This document shows, in pieces, positions 38,227-48,400 of a DNA stretch of 64,000 bases (within the stretch, counting starts at the first letter, position 1; each line of letters opens with the position of its first letter). The stretch comes from Arthrobacter_B sp038069765 (GTDB taxonomy: Bacteria; Actinomycetota; Actinomycetes; Actinomycetales; Micrococcaceae), in the NCBI RefSeq assembly GCF_038069765.1, contig NZ_JBBPFS010000005.1:186001-250000 (forward strand). Direction: 5' to 3'. A model generated the notes under the pieces. That model ran no database searches and was not told the DNA's origin. It saw only the letters and a list, made by a program, of their open reading frames with translations. The translations under genes and the position numbers were made by a program.

Positions 38227-40554
38227 ATGAACGATTCGGATTCGACACCCCGCCCTCCCGCCGGCAGCCACCGGGGACCCCGGCGGACCGGTGCTTCCGG
38301 CGGGCAGCAGGAACGCGGGGGCAGCGCTAAGCGCACCGGATGGGCACGAATCCTGATTCCGGTGGTGCTGGTTGTGCTCTGGCTCGGCGTCGGCGGTATC
38401 GGCGGCCCCTACTTCGGCAAAATCAGCGAAGTGGCCGACAACGACCAGACGTCCTACCTGCCGTCCAGTTCCGCCTCCACCCAGGTGGCCAACCTGCAGG
38501 AAAAATTTACTGACAGCAATGCCATTCCCGCGGTGATTGTCTACGTGAACGACGGCGGGCTCACCCAGCAGGACCGAAGCTTCATCGACGGCCGCGTCTC
38601 GGCGCTCTCGGACGTCGCCGGCGTCGCCGGCGGGATTTCACCCCCGCAGACCTCCTCCGACGGCAAAGCGGCAGAGATTTTCGTTCCGGTCAGGGACGAC
38701 GACGGCGCGTCAGCCACCGTGGACAGCCTCCGTACCGTCAGTGTGGAGGGACTGCCGCCCGGGCTCTCGGGATACGTCACGGGGCCGGCCGGACAGCTTG
38801 CGGATATCAGTGAGGCCTTTGGCGGCATCGACACGTCGCTGCTGCTGGTGGCGGCGCTGGCGGTTTTTGTGATCCTGGTGGTTGTCTACCGGTCCCCGCT
38901 GCTGCCGATCCTGGTGCTGCTGACCTCGATCCTGGCGCTTTCCGCTGCAATCCTGGTGGTTTTCTTCCTCGCCAGGGCGGGCACCCTCACCCTTAACGGG
39001 CAGGTGCAGGGCATCCTGTTCATTCTCGGGATCGGCGCGGCCACCGATTATTCGCTGTTGTACGTCTCCCGCTACCGGGAATCGCTGCGGGACCACGAGG
39101 GCAGGTGGGATGCCACCCGGGCAGCTCTGAAAGGCACCTTCGAACCCGTGCTTGCCTCGGCCGCAACCGTGACCGCCGGTTTGCTGTGCCTGCTGCTCAG
39201 CGACCTGAACTCCAACAAGGCGCTGGGCCCGGTGGCGGCCATCGGCATCGGCTTTGCCTTCCTGGCAGCGATGACCCTGCTGCCGGCGCTCCTGCTGCTC
39301 ACCGGACGTGCCGCGTTCTGGCCCCGGCGCCCGCAGTTCGGGTCTCCCCACCCGGACCGCGACGGCAATTCACCCAAGGGCATCTGGCCGCGGGTGGCGC
39401 GGACCATCAAGGCCCATCCGCGGCGGGTATGGGTCATCCCCTCGGTGATCCTGCTGGCGGCAGCGGCGGGAATGCTGCAGCTGCGCGCTTCCGGCGTGCC
39501 GCAGAGCGACTTTGTCCTGGGCGAGACGTCCACGAAGGAGGGGCAGCAGGTCCTGGGGGAGCACTTTCCCTCCGGATCAGGCAGCCCGGCGCTGATTGTG
39601 GCTCCGGAAGGCGAGCTTGACGACGTCGCGCGCGCCGTCCTGAACGTCTCCGGCGTTCAGTCGCTGGCAGTGGACGCCACGGGAACCCCCGCAGGCACCC
39701 TGCCGGTCACGGCCGGGGGCGTCCAGTCCCCGCCCATACCGGGAAGTTCCTCGGCCGCGCCGAAGGTGGTGGAGGGAAAAGTCCTGCTGGAGGCCACGCT
39801 GAATGAATCAGCGGAGTCGGACGCCGCTGAACGGACAGTGCAGACCATGCGCGATGACGTGTCCGGCATCGACGGCGTGCTGATTGGAGGAGTCACGGCC
39901 ACCACCATTGATACCAACGCCGCAGCCGTCCACGACCGGGACCTGATCATCCCCGTGGTGCTGGCAGTAATCCTGTTGCTGCTGATGCTCCTGCTCCGGT
40001 CGGTTCTGGCGCCGGTGCTGCTGATCCTGACCGTGCTGCTGTCCTTCGGCGCCACCCTTGGAGTCTCGGCCCTGATGTTCAACCACGTCTTCGACTTTCC
40101 CGGGGCGGATCCGGCTGTGCCGCTGTACGGATTCATCTTCCTGGTGGCCCTGGGCGTGGACTACAACATCTTCCTCATGACCCGCGTGCGCGAGGAGAGC
40201 CTGGTGCACGGCACCCATGAGGGAGTTATCCGGGGGCTGATGATCACCGGCAGTGTTATTACCAGCGCCGGAATTGTCCTGGCTGCCACCTTCGCGGCAC
40301 TGGGGGTGATTCCGGTGCTGTTCCTGGCGCAGCTGGCGTTCATCGTGGCCTTCGGCGTCCTGCTGGATACCCTCGTGGTGCGCTCACTGCTGGTTCCGGC
40401 CCTCTCCTATGACATTGGCCGCAGGATCTGGTGGCCTTCAAAACTGTCCCGGCCGCAGCCGGGACAGCACCGGCCGGGTGCGCCGGCTCATGCCGGTGCG
40501 GGCTTCACCGCTCGGGACGGCGGGGGAGGCGGCGGGCGCAGCGAGCGGGGCTGA
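38227..40554 (+). CDS. MMPL family transporter
   Basis: 775 residues of an RND-type permease. After a charged 40-residue N-terminus comes a first transmembrane helix (ILIPVVLVVLWLGVGGIGGPYF), an extracytoplasmic loop, a block of five helices with FILGIGAATDYSLLYVSRYRE (the GxxxDY proton-relay motif), a second loop, and a second helix block with FLVALGVDYNIFLMTRVREE. Both halves carry the Asp-Tyr pair. MMPL proteins export lipids, siderophores or drugs using the proton gradient; the substrate is unknown. The start at 38227 is preceded by GAGAGG, somewhat distant. Confidence 0.93.
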   Translation: MNDSDSTPRPPAGSHRGPRRTGASGGQQERGGSAKRTGWARILIPVVLVVLWLGVGGIGGPYFGKISEVADNDQTSYLPSSSASTQVANLQEKFTDSNAIPAVIVYVNDGGLTQQDRSFIDGRVSALSDVAGVAGGISPPQTSSDGKAAEIFVPVRDDDGASATVDSLRTVSVEGLPPGLSGYVTGPAGQLADISEAFGGIDTSLLLVAALAVFVILVVVYRSPLLPILVLLTSILALSAAILVVFFLARAGTLTLNGQVQGILFILGIGAATDYSLLYVSRYRESLRDHEGRWDATRAALKGTFEPVLASAATVTAGLLCLLLSDLNSNKALGPVAAIGIGFAFLAAMTLLPALLLLTGRAAFWPRRPQFGSPHPDRDGNSPKGIWPRVARTIKAHPRRVWVIPSVILLAAAAGMLQLRASGVPQSDFVLGETSTKEGQQVLGEHFPSGSGSPALIVAPEGELDDVARAVLNVSGVQSLAVDATGTPAGTLPVTAGGVQSPPIPGSSSAAPKVVEGKVLLEATLNESAESDAAERTVQTMRDDVSGIDGVLIGGVTATTIDTNAAAVHDRDLIIPVVLAVILLLLMLLLRSVLAPVLLILTVLLSFGATLGVSALMFNHVFDFPGADPAVPLYGFIFLVALGVDYNIFLMTRVREESLVHGTHEGVIRGLMITGSVITSAGIVLAATFAALGVIPVLFLAQLAFIVAFGVLLDTLVVRSLLVPALSYDIGRRIWWPSKLSRPQPGQHRPGAPAHAGAGFTARDGGGGGGRSERG

Positions 40555-40569
40555 CAGCGCCGCGGACGC

Positions 40570-40575
40570 TAGTCT
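40570..40575 (+). promoter_or_regulatory. -10 box of a leaderless promoter
   Basis: TAGTCT ends seven bases before the ATG of the chorismate mutase gene, which lacks a ribosome site. Confidence 0.45.
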
Positions 40576-40581
40576 AGTGGC

Positions 40582-40923
40582 ATGGAAACCCATGATCACC
40601 AACGATCCACGACCTGTCAGCTCGATGACGTACGCACCGCCATAGACGAGATTGACGAGGAAATTGTGGCGCTGATCTGGCGTCGTGAGCGCCTGGTGCG
40701 CCTGGCCGGGCCGCTGAAGGACAACGATGCCCAGGTCAAGGCTCCGGAGCGGGTGGAAGAGGTCCTGGAGCACGTCCGCACTGCCGCCGAAGCGCAGGAC
40801 GGGGACCCCACGGTAGTGGAGGCTACGTACCGCGCCATGATCGACGCCTTCATCGAGTACGAGCTCAAGGTACGGCACGACGCCGAAACGCAGGCCAAGC
40901 TGGACGCCTTCGCCCGCAGTTAG
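40582..40923 (+). CDS. chorismate mutase, AroQ type
   Basis: 113 residues, all helical. LDDVRTAIDEIDEEIVALIWRRERLVRLAGPLK, then RVEEVLEHVRTAAE and VVEATYRAMIDAFIEYEL, reproduces the AroQ chorismate mutase pattern, including the Arg, Lys and Glu positions of the active site. It should convert chorismate to prephenate for phenylalanine and tyrosine, although isochorismate-pyruvate lyases share this fold. It is cytoplasmic and stands alone, with a probable leaderless message from the TAGTCT box upstream. Confidence 0.82.
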   Translation: METHDHQRSTTCQLDDVRTAIDEIDEEIVALIWRRERLVRLAGPLKDNDAQVKAPERVEEVLEHVRTAAEAQDGDPTVVEATYRAMIDAFIEYELKVRHDAETQAKLDAFARS

Positions 40924-40965
40924 CCGTACCGGGAGCATTCCGTACCGGGACAGCTGCCGCGCCGG

Positions 40966-42279
40966 TCACCACTCGGCGGCGGCTGAACCCAGGGGGCCCG
41001 CGGGAATGTCCCAGTACAGGCGCGGCTGCGGACCCGTGCCTTCGAACCGCACGGGAGGTGCCAGGCGCAGCCCGGGACCCCAGAACGTCTCTTCCACTGT
41101 CCGGGCAAATTGTGTCCTGCCCGGCGCTGTCCTGCCCGGGTCTGTCCTGCCCGGGGCCGCGCCCTGCAGCTCAGCGGCCACGCGTGCCAGCGAGAGCCGG
41201 GCCGAGGACACCCTTCCGTCGAGCCGCTGCTGCCAGCCCCGCAGGGCAGCCGCAGCCGTGAGGTATCCGGTTGCATGGTCCAGGGCCTGCACCGGCAGCG
41301 GCCGGGGAATGTCAGCTCCGAAATGCGCCATGCCGGCATGGGCGATCCCGGTGCTCATCTGCACGAGGGAATCGAACCCGCGCCTGCCCGCCCAGGGCCC
41401 GGACCACCCGTAGGCATTGAGTGAAACCTCCACGAGGCCCGGACGGATCTGCTGCAGCACGGGAGAATCAAGCCCCAACCCGGCGAGCGCCCCGGCCCGG
41501 TAGCCGGAAACGAGGATGTCGGCGCCGGCGATCAGTTCCCGGATGCGCTGCGCACCGGACGCCGACTTCAGGTCCAGCCTGGCGCAGCGCTTGCCCGGAG
41601 TCAGCTCCGCCTCCGCCGCGGGTTCAGCCCAGCCGGGCGGGTCAATGCGCAGGACTGCGGCCCCCAGCCCGGCCAAAAACCGAGTGGCCACCGGTCCGGC
41701 GATAATCCGGGTCAGATCCAGCACCCGGACTCCGGCCAGCGGGCGCTCCGGCGGGGACCGCGGGCTCAGCGGAGGCGCCGAGACCGGATTGGTCCAGCCG
41801 ATCAGGGGCTCTTTCCCCACTGCCGCTCCCGCGGGGTGCTCCGCCCATTCTTCGGGACTCCGCATCCGCGCCGCACATCCTCCGGCGGAGATGACGGCCG
41901 TCTCCAATGCCTGGCCCTCCCAACGGGCGACGGCGGCCGCCACGGTCCCGCGGCTAGGCACAGTCCCGCGGTTGGGCGCCATATCTGCCGGAAGCCCGAG
42001 AACAGCCAGGGCCGCACGCCGGTGATGCGGCGCGTTGGTGTGCAGGCGGATCCAGCCGTCGGCGCACGGGTAGTCTCCGGCCAGCGCATCCCAGGGCGGC
42101 GGGACGGTCCATCCCTGCGGGGTGAAAGACTCCGCGAACCAGGCCAGGGACAGGTCCTGGTCAACCACCGACGCCGTGCTTCCGCCCAGCCGGCGGGACA
42201 GGTCGGCGGCGGCTCCGCCTGCCTGCTCCACCGCCCACCCGGCAAAGGCGCGCACGGGGAAGGCGGACTCGATGCTCAT
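40966..42279 (-). CDS. CaiB/BaiF family CoA transferase
   Basis: 437 residues. The central block PLAGVRVLDLTRIIAGPVATRFLAGLGAAVLRIDPPG is the typical N-terminal motif of class III CoA transferases, and here about 180 residues precede it. GKRCARLDLKS, DILVSGYRAGALAGLGLD and LVEVSLNAYGWSGPWAGRRGFDSLVQMSTG follow. It moves CoA between carboxylic acids; the substrate is unknown. A 15-bp DNA repeat near the C-terminus encodes Pro-Gly-Arg-Thr units. The ATG at 42277-42279 follows AGGAG. Confidence 0.83.
   Translation of the reverse strand: MSIESAFPVRAFAGWAVEQAGGAAADLSRRLGGSTASVVDQDLSLAWFAESFTPQGWTVPPPWDALAGDYPCADGWIRLHTNAPHHRRAALAVLGLPADMAPNRGTVPSRGTVAAAVARWEGQALETAVISAGGCAARMRSPEEWAEHPAGAAVGKEPLIGWTNPVSAPPLSPRSPPERPLAGVRVLDLTRIIAGPVATRFLAGLGAAVLRIDPPGWAEPAAEAELTPGKRCARLDLKSASGAQRIRELIAGADILVSGYRAGALAGLGLDSPVLQQIRPGLVEVSLNAYGWSGPWAGRRGFDSLVQMSTGIAHAGMAHFGADIPRPLPVQALDHATGYLTAAAALRGWQQRLDGRVSSARLSLARVAAELQGAAPGRTDPGRTAPGRTQFARTVEETFWGPGLRLAPPVRFEGTGPQPRLYWDIPAGPLGSAAAEW
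41113..41157 (-). repeat. 15-bp tandem repeat in the CoA transferase gene
   Basis: Three copies of TGTCCTGCCCGG plus a variable trinucleotide (41113-41127, 41128-41142, 41143-41157). They encode repeated Pro-Gly-Arg-Thr units, probably a surface loop. Confidence 0.85.
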
Positions 42280-42465
42280 ATTCGGCTCCTTTCTGCGTGC
42301 CACCGGGGCACCGGTGGGGTACGGTACTCACACGCTAAGGGGCTGCTGTCCCTGCGGACAACAACGGGAACAGGAACGGGAAGACGGTCCGGGGCGGACT
42401 TCGCACAGCAGTGGCCGCTGCCGGACCCGGAGTGCGGGGCAGACAGGTGCGGGGGAGAGCAAGGT

Positions 42466-43038
42466 ATGCAAATGGAGCAGGAACAGCCGGTGCCGCAGGA
42501 ACAGTGGCGGGCCGTTGCTGCGGCGCTCGCCGACGAACGCAGGCTGCGGCTGTACGCCCGGGTGATCACCGCCGCCGAGCGCGGCACTCCGCTGGACGGG
42601 CAGGATTTGGAGCCCAAGGAACGCAAATCGCTGGCGGCCCTGCAGAAGGCCGGGCTGGTCTCCTCCGGGGCCTGCGACGTGCAGCCGGTGGGCGGCGTGT
42701 TTGCCAGGCTGCTGGCGAGCGGCAAGGAGCCGCCGGAGACTTCGGCGGGGAGGTTCCTTGTGAAGGGAAAAATCTCGGCCTATCCGCGGCGGCAGGCGGA
42801 CCGGCTGGAGCTTCTCCACTTCATTGCCGGGCACGTCTTTGAGTCCGTCCCCGCACCGCCCGGAGAGCTGCCCGTACTCAACGAACGCGCCATCACCGAG
42901 CGGCTTGCAGAATATTCCGATGACCCCGCCGCCATCCGCCGCTATCTGGTGGATGAAGGCATCGTCTCCCGCAACCCTGAGGGTTCGCGCTACTGGCTGT
43001 CCGCTCCGCGGCCGGCGGACGGGTGGGAATTCGCCTAG
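42466..43038 (+). CDS. ArsR-like helix-turn-helix protein with DUF2087 domain
   Basis: 190 residues. The N-terminal 60 residues read as an ArsR-type winged helix (ALADERRLRLYARVITAAE, then KERKSLAALQKAGLV). The C-terminal 85 residues match DUF2087 (YPRRQADRLELLHFIAGHV, NERAITERLAEYSDDPAAIRRYLVDEGIVSRNPEGSRYWL). This pairing is typical of putative regulators of unknown ligand. The ATG follows GGAGAGCAAGG. The DHA2 exporter gene starts about 130 bp downstream on the same strand and could be its target. Confidence 0.85.
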   Translation: MQMEQEQPVPQEQWRAVAAALADERRLRLYARVITAAERGTPLDGQDLEPKERKSLAALQKAGLVSSGACDVQPVGGVFARLLASGKEPPETSAGRFLVKGKISAYPRRQADRLELLHFIAGHVFESVPAPPGELPVLNERAITERLAEYSDDPAAIRRYLVDEGIVSRNPEGSRYWLSAPRPADGWEFA

Positions 43039-43169
43039 TAGGCGGACTGCAGTCGGAGCAGGGGCACAACCGTTGACTCCCTTGCCGGAGCGGGCGTCTG
43101 ATGGAAGGAGCCGCGGGGACTGCGCCGGCTTCGGAGCGCAGCAGGCGACGGCTTCACAGGGAGGCGTTC

Positions 43170-44909
43170 ATGGCCGCCAAGTTCACCGCCCACGGCGCAG
43201 AAGCCACCCATCCCGGTGCCCGTGCAGCAACGGATCTGGGATCACCGGCGTCGTCGTACCGGCTCAGTGCACCGCCGGCCGTCCTCCATCCGCAGGCCGG
43301 GCCGATACACCCGGAAACCCCGGTGGACCCTTCCCCGGCTTCCGGCACCGGCGGGCATCCTCCGGCCAGGCACAGCCAAGAAGCCCCGTCACCGCATTCC
43401 CGGCGTCAAATGGCGCTGGTTTTCACCGGGCTGATCCTGGCCGTCCTGATTTCGTCGCTGGACCAGACCATCGTGGCAACGGCTTTGCCCACGATCGTGG
43501 GGGACCTGCAGGGGCTTGACCACCTGTCCTGGGTCATCACCGCCTACCTGCTGACGTCCACAATCGGTCTGCCGATCTACGGCAAGCTGGGGGACCTGCT
43601 GGGACGCAAGAATATCTTCGTCTTTGCCATAGCCGTGTTCCTGGCCGGATCCGCGCTGTCCGGACAGGCCCACAGCATGGCGGAGCTGATCGGTTACCGT
43701 GCGCTGCAGGGCGTGGGCGGCGGCGGGCTGATCATCGGTGCCCAGGCCATCATCGGAGACGTGGTATCCGCCCGTGACCGCGGGAGGTACATGGGGCTGA
43801 TCGGTGCCGCGTTTGGAGTGGCGTCAGTCAGCGGCCCGCTGATCGGCGGCTACCTGACCGAATACTGGTCGTGGCGGTGGGTGTTCTACATCAACCTTCC
43901 CCTGGGAGCGGTGGCACTGGCGGTTATCATCACATCGCTGCACCTTCCCGCGCGCACCGGACCGCGGCCCAAACTGGACTATTCCGGCGCGGCCCTTTTG
44001 GCCGTGACCAGCGCGGCCCTGGTCATGCTGACCAGCTGGGGCGGAACCACCTATGCCTGGACGTCCCCGACCATTCTGGGACTGGGGGCGCTGGCCGCCG
44101 TCGGGGTGGCTGCGTTCATCCCGGTGGAACTGCGGGCCGCCGAGCCGATCCTGCCGCTGCGGCTGTTCGGCAACCGCAACTTCCTGGTCTGCACCCTGGT
44201 GGGCCTGTCCGTGGGGCTGGCGATGTTCGGCAGCATTTCCTACCTGCCCACCTTCCTGCAAATGGTCAACGGCGCTTCGGCCACTATGTCAGGGCTGATG
44301 ATGCTGCCCATGACGGCGGGCCTGCTGATTACGTCCATCGGCACGGGGCAGCTGATTTCCCGGACCGGAAAGTACAAGATCTATCCCGTCCTGGGTGCGG
44401 CCGTCATGATCGTTGGGCTGCTGCTGCTCTCCCGGATCTCCAACACCACGCCGTACTGGTTCACCGCCGCGGGCATGTTTGTGCTGGGGCTGGGCATCGG
44501 TGCGCTGATGCAGAACCTGGTGCTGATTGTGCAGAACAGTGTTCCGGGCCGGGACATGGGCGCCGGTGTTTCCTCCGCGAACTATTTCCGCCAGATGGGC
44601 GGCTCGCTGGGAATCGCTGTGTTCGGATCGGTCTTCATCAGGCGGCTCAATGACCAGGTGGCCGAGGACGCCCCGGTGCAGGCCGCCGGGGTACTCCGCA
44701 ACGGGGTGAACTCCATCAGCCCTGCGGAACTGAAGACGCTGCCGGAGCCGGTGCGGGAGTTTATTGCCCGGGCCTTCGGCGAGGCCCTGCCTCCGATTTT
44801 CCTGCTGGGCATTCCGGCCCTGGGCGCGGGCTTGGTCCTGGCCCTTTTCATCAAGCAGATTCCGCTCTCCGAGACTGCGCGGGTGCAGCCGGGGACGGCG
44901 GCGAAATGA
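43170..44909 (+). CDS. DHA2 family MFS drug exporter, 14 transmembrane helices
   Basis: 579 residues. After an 80-residue Pro/Ala-rich cytoplasmic N-terminus, the MFS core begins ALVFTGLILAVLISSLDQTIVATALPTIVGDL, with the DQTIV...P motif of EmrB/QacA transporters. GKLGDLLGRKNIF is the loop 2-3 signature and GPLIGGYLTEYWSWRWVFYINLP is motif C. About 14 helices are predicted. It likely exports hydrophobic compounds by proton antiport. The ATG at 43170 has AGGGAGG upstream; the unusually long N-terminus might start later. Confidence 0.92.
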   Translation: MAAKFTAHGAEATHPGARAATDLGSPASSYRLSAPPAVLHPQAGPIHPETPVDPSPASGTGGHPPARHSQEAPSPHSRRQMALVFTGLILAVLISSLDQTIVATALPTIVGDLQGLDHLSWVITAYLLTSTIGLPIYGKLGDLLGRKNIFVFAIAVFLAGSALSGQAHSMAELIGYRALQGVGGGGLIIGAQAIIGDVVSARDRGRYMGLIGAAFGVASVSGPLIGGYLTEYWSWRWVFYINLPLGAVALAVIITSLHLPARTGPRPKLDYSGAALLAVTSAALVMLTSWGGTTYAWTSPTILGLGALAAVGVAAFIPVELRAAEPILPLRLFGNRNFLVCTLVGLSVGLAMFGSISYLPTFLQMVNGASATMSGLMMLPMTAGLLITSIGTGQLISRTGKYKIYPVLGAAVMIVGLLLLSRISNTTPYWFTAAGMFVLGLGIGALMQNLVLIVQNSVPGRDMGAGVSSANYFRQMGGSLGIAVFGSVFIRRLNDQVAEDAPVQAAGVLRNGVNSISPAELKTLPEPVREFIARAFGEALPPIFLLGIPALGAGLVLALFIKQIPLSETARVQPGTAAK

Positions 44910-44950
44910 ACCGGCGGCGTTTGTCAGGAGGGCACCGTACACTGGTGTTA

Positions 44951-44968
44951 TTCGAACATGTGTTCGAA
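44951..44968. promoter_or_regulatory. perfect LexA (SOS) box ahead of DUF6504-dnaE2
   Basis: TTCGAACATGTGTTCGAA is a perfect 18-bp palindrome containing the full actinobacterial LexA consensus TCGAAC-N4-GTTCGA. It lies about 125 bp upstream of the DUF6504 gene, which is followed by dnaE2. Confidence 0.92.
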
Positions 44969-45093
44969 GATGGTGATCTGGTAATTGATCCGGACAGGTG
45001 GTGTCCGGAGTCTGCAATCCGCTGCGGTGCAGCGGGCTGATCATGGATGCAGGCTCAACTCTGCAGTCCGCATCGGCGGGAGAGGGAACTGAA

Positions 45094-45405
45094 GTGGGTG
45101 TCTTCAGTGAAGCAGTAGAGGTGGTGTGTTCTCCGGGCGGACAGCCGCTGCGGTTGTCCTGGAAGGGGCGCACGTACAAGGTGGCCGCTGATCCGGTGCG
45201 CTGGTATGAACGCCGGAACTGGTGGGACGAAGAACCGCGGGCCGAGCGCGGACACGGCGCGGGGCTGGTGGATTCGGAGATCTGGCGCATCCAGGCCCGG
45301 CTGAACTCCAGCTCGCCGCTGCGGACCCTGGACATCTCCCATGACATCTCCACCGGCCGCTGGCGCCTGATCCGCATCCATGACGCCTTGCGGGAAAGTG
45401 CCTAA
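45094..45405 (+). CDS. DUF6504 family protein, mutasome-associated
   Basis: 103 residues. The segments RLSWKGRTYKVAADPVRWYERRNWWDEEPRAERG and DSEIWRIQARLNSSS are typical of DUF6504, a small family usually encoded between imuB and dnaE2 in Actinobacteria. It probably assists SOS-induced translesion synthesis, but no activity is established. Start is GTG at 45094 with GAGGGA upstream. The dnaE2 gene begins 8 bp after its stop. No imuB gene is present in the upstream 180 bp, so the usual three-gene set is incomplete here. Confidence 0.85.
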   Translation: MGVFSEAVEVVCSPGGQPLRLSWKGRTYKVAADPVRWYERRNWWDEEPRAERGHGAGLVDSEIWRIQARLNSSSPLRTLDISHDISTGRWRLIRIHDALRESA

Positions 45406-45413
45406 GCCATCCC

Positions 45414-48400
45414 ATGAGCTTTACCCATCTGCACACCGCCAGCGCCTTCAGCGCCCATTACGGAGTGTCCTGGCCGCAGGACCTCGCCGCGGCCGCCGCC
45501 GCCGACGGCGCCGACGCCCTGGCCTGCACCGACCGGGACGGGCTGTACGGAACCGTCAAGCATCTGCGGGCCTGCATGGACGCCGGAATCGATCCCGTTG
45601 TGGGAGTGGACCTGGCGGTGCTCGGCGAGCCGGACAGAGACGGCAGCCCCGCCGTGACCGGGCGGGTGGTGGTCCTGGCCCACGGACACCGCGGCGGTGC
45701 GGGGTACCGAGCGTTGTGCCGGCTGATTTCCGACGCTCACGCGGGCACATCCGCATCAGCGGCACGCAGGGGCAGCAAGCCGGTCGGTGTCACGCTGCAG
45801 CAGCTGGCCGCCCGCGCGGCGGGGGACGGCGCGGGGGACAGCGGGGGACCCGGCCCGGTCCTGACCGTGCTGGTAGGCCCCTATTCCGACGTCGGAATCG
45901 CCATGCGCAGCCGCAGCTACGCCGTCGCCCGCACGCTCTTCTCCCGCTGGCAGGAGGTGCTGCCCCGCACGGCGCTCGCCGTGGAGGTGGTAACCCACCT
46001 CAGCGCGCCGGGAGGAAACCTCAGCCTCGCCCATGCTGTCCGCATGTTCCGGCTGGCCGATGAAATGCGGCTGCCGGCCATCCTGACCAACGCCGTTCGC
46101 TATGTCGATGCCGACGGCGCCGCCACCGCCGATGTCCTTGACGCCGCCCGCGCGCTGACGTCCATGGCCCGGCTCGGGGACCTGCAGCCCAACGGGCAGG
46201 GCTGGCTGAAAAGCGCGGATCAGATGAAGGCGCTGGCCCGGGAAATCAGCGCCGAGGCCGGTTACGGGGGTGCAGGGGCGGCGCGTCTGCTCCGCGACAC
46301 CGAGGCGCTCGCCGATACCTGCCGGATGGATCCGCAGGCGGACATGGGATGGAAGCAGCCGGTGGTCCCGGAAGCCTCGGTCATCGGCATCACCAGCGCC
46401 CCCATGGCCGAGCTGGTGCGCCGCTGCGAAGCGGGAATCGGGCGCAGGTTTCCGTCCCGGGAGCTCGGCGGCTCCGCGGAAGCGCGGATGCGGACCCGGC
46501 TGGCCCATGAGCTGGGCATCATCGAGCGACTTGGCTTTGCCTCCTATTTCCTGACCGTCGCAGAGGTTTCCTCGATGATCACCGGCATGGGGGTGCGCGC
46601 CGCGGCCCGGGGATCCGGAGCCTCCTCGCTGGTGAATTATCTGCTGGGAGTCAGCCACGTCAATCCGCTGGCCCATGACCTGATCTTCGAGCGTTTCCTC
46701 TCGCAGGACCGCTCAACACTGCCGGACATCGACATTGACGTCGAAAGCGCGCAGCGGCACAAGGTTTACCACCGCATCTTCGAACGCTTCGGCGCTGAAC
46801 GGGTGACGCTGATGAGCATGCAGAACGGCTACCGTGCCCGCGGTGCGGTGCGCGACGCCGGCATGGCGCTGGGTCTGGCCGAGGAGGACATCGGGGCAGT
46901 GGCCAAACAGCTGTGGCGCTTTTCGGCCCGGAAATTCCGGGAGGCGCTCGCGGAAAAGCCCGAGCTGCGGGAGGTGGCCGAACGGGTGGAAGGCAACCGG
47001 CAGCTGGATTTGCTGGTGGACCTGACCGAACGCCTGGACCGGCTGCCCCGGCACATTTCGATGCATCCGTGCGGAGTGATCCTGGGAGACGCCTCCCTGC
47101 TGGACCGCACTCCGGTGCAGCCATCCGGCCTGGGCCTGCCCATGTCCCAGTTCGACAAACACGATATGGACCCCATGGGCATGCTCAAGCTCGATGTGCT
47201 GGGCGTGCGGATGCAAAGTGCCATGGCCTACGCCCTGCAGGAGGTCCGGCGGCTGCATCCGTCCAAGGCGGACACCGTTGCCGCCGGCGCCCATCCGCCC
47301 GGACCCGACGGACTGGGCCCGGACTATGTGCACGAGGACGGCTCCATAAACCTCGACGCCGTGCCGCTGGACGACAAACCCACCTATGACCTGATCTGCA
47401 GCACGCACACGCTGGGCTGTTTCCAGATTGAGTCCCCGGGTCAGCGGGAACTGATCGGCAAGCTCGCCCCGCGCGAGTTTAATGACCTGATCATCGACAT
47501 CTCCCTGTTCCGCCCGGGACCGATGAAATCCGACATGGTCCGTCCGTTCCTGGAGCACCGGCACGGCTTCTCGCCGGAGGTGTATCCGCACGAAGCCCTG
47601 CGCCCGGTCCTGGCGGAAACGCACGGGGTGACGGTGTTCCATGAGCAGGTGCTGCGTACCTTCGACGTGTTTACCGGCTGCGGCCTGGCCAAAGCGGATG
47701 AACTGCGCCGGCTGCTGGGAAATGAAGACGCCGAAGGATCCGTGGAGGACTACTTCCGGACCGAAGCAGGTAAGCGCGGGTATTCGGCGGAGGTCATCGA
47801 CAAGGTCTGGGACACGCTGAAGGCCTTTGGCAGCTTTGGTTTCTGCAAGGCGCACGGAGCCGCTTTTGCCGTTCCCACCTACCAGTCCGCCTGGCTGAAG
47901 GCCCATCACCCCGAGGCATTCCTGGCCGGCATCTTCGAACACGATCCGGGCATGTATCCGCGCCGGCTGCTGGTGGCCGAGGCCCGGCGGATGGGTATCC
48001 CCATCCTGCCGCTGGACATCAACCGCAGCGGTGAACAGTACCGGGTGGAGCGGGTGCCGGCGGTCCCGGCGTCGCCCGGGCATCCGGCCCGGCCGGAAAA
48101 ACTGGGAATCCGGCTGAGCCTTGCCGGAATTTACGGGCTGTCCGCAGCGGAACTGCGGCGCATCACCGCCGGCCAACCCTATGATTCACTGGCTGACCTG
48201 CGGGCCCGCGCCCGGGTTGGACGCAGAACCCTGATCCGCCTGGCCTCCCTGGGAGCCTTTGATTCCCTCGCCAGGGACACCGGCTCGGCAGCCTCCCGCG
48301 CGGATTTGCTGCACCATCTGGATACGTCACCGCCCCGTCCTGCCGGGCGGAAGTACGACCCCATCCCCGGCCAGCTGGCACTGCCGCTGGGGGACACCGA

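Noticed and set aside
44945..45040. Short GTG-initiated frame running through the LexA box
   Set aside because: About 31 codons, no ribosome site, no family resemblance, and it overlaps the regulatory site.
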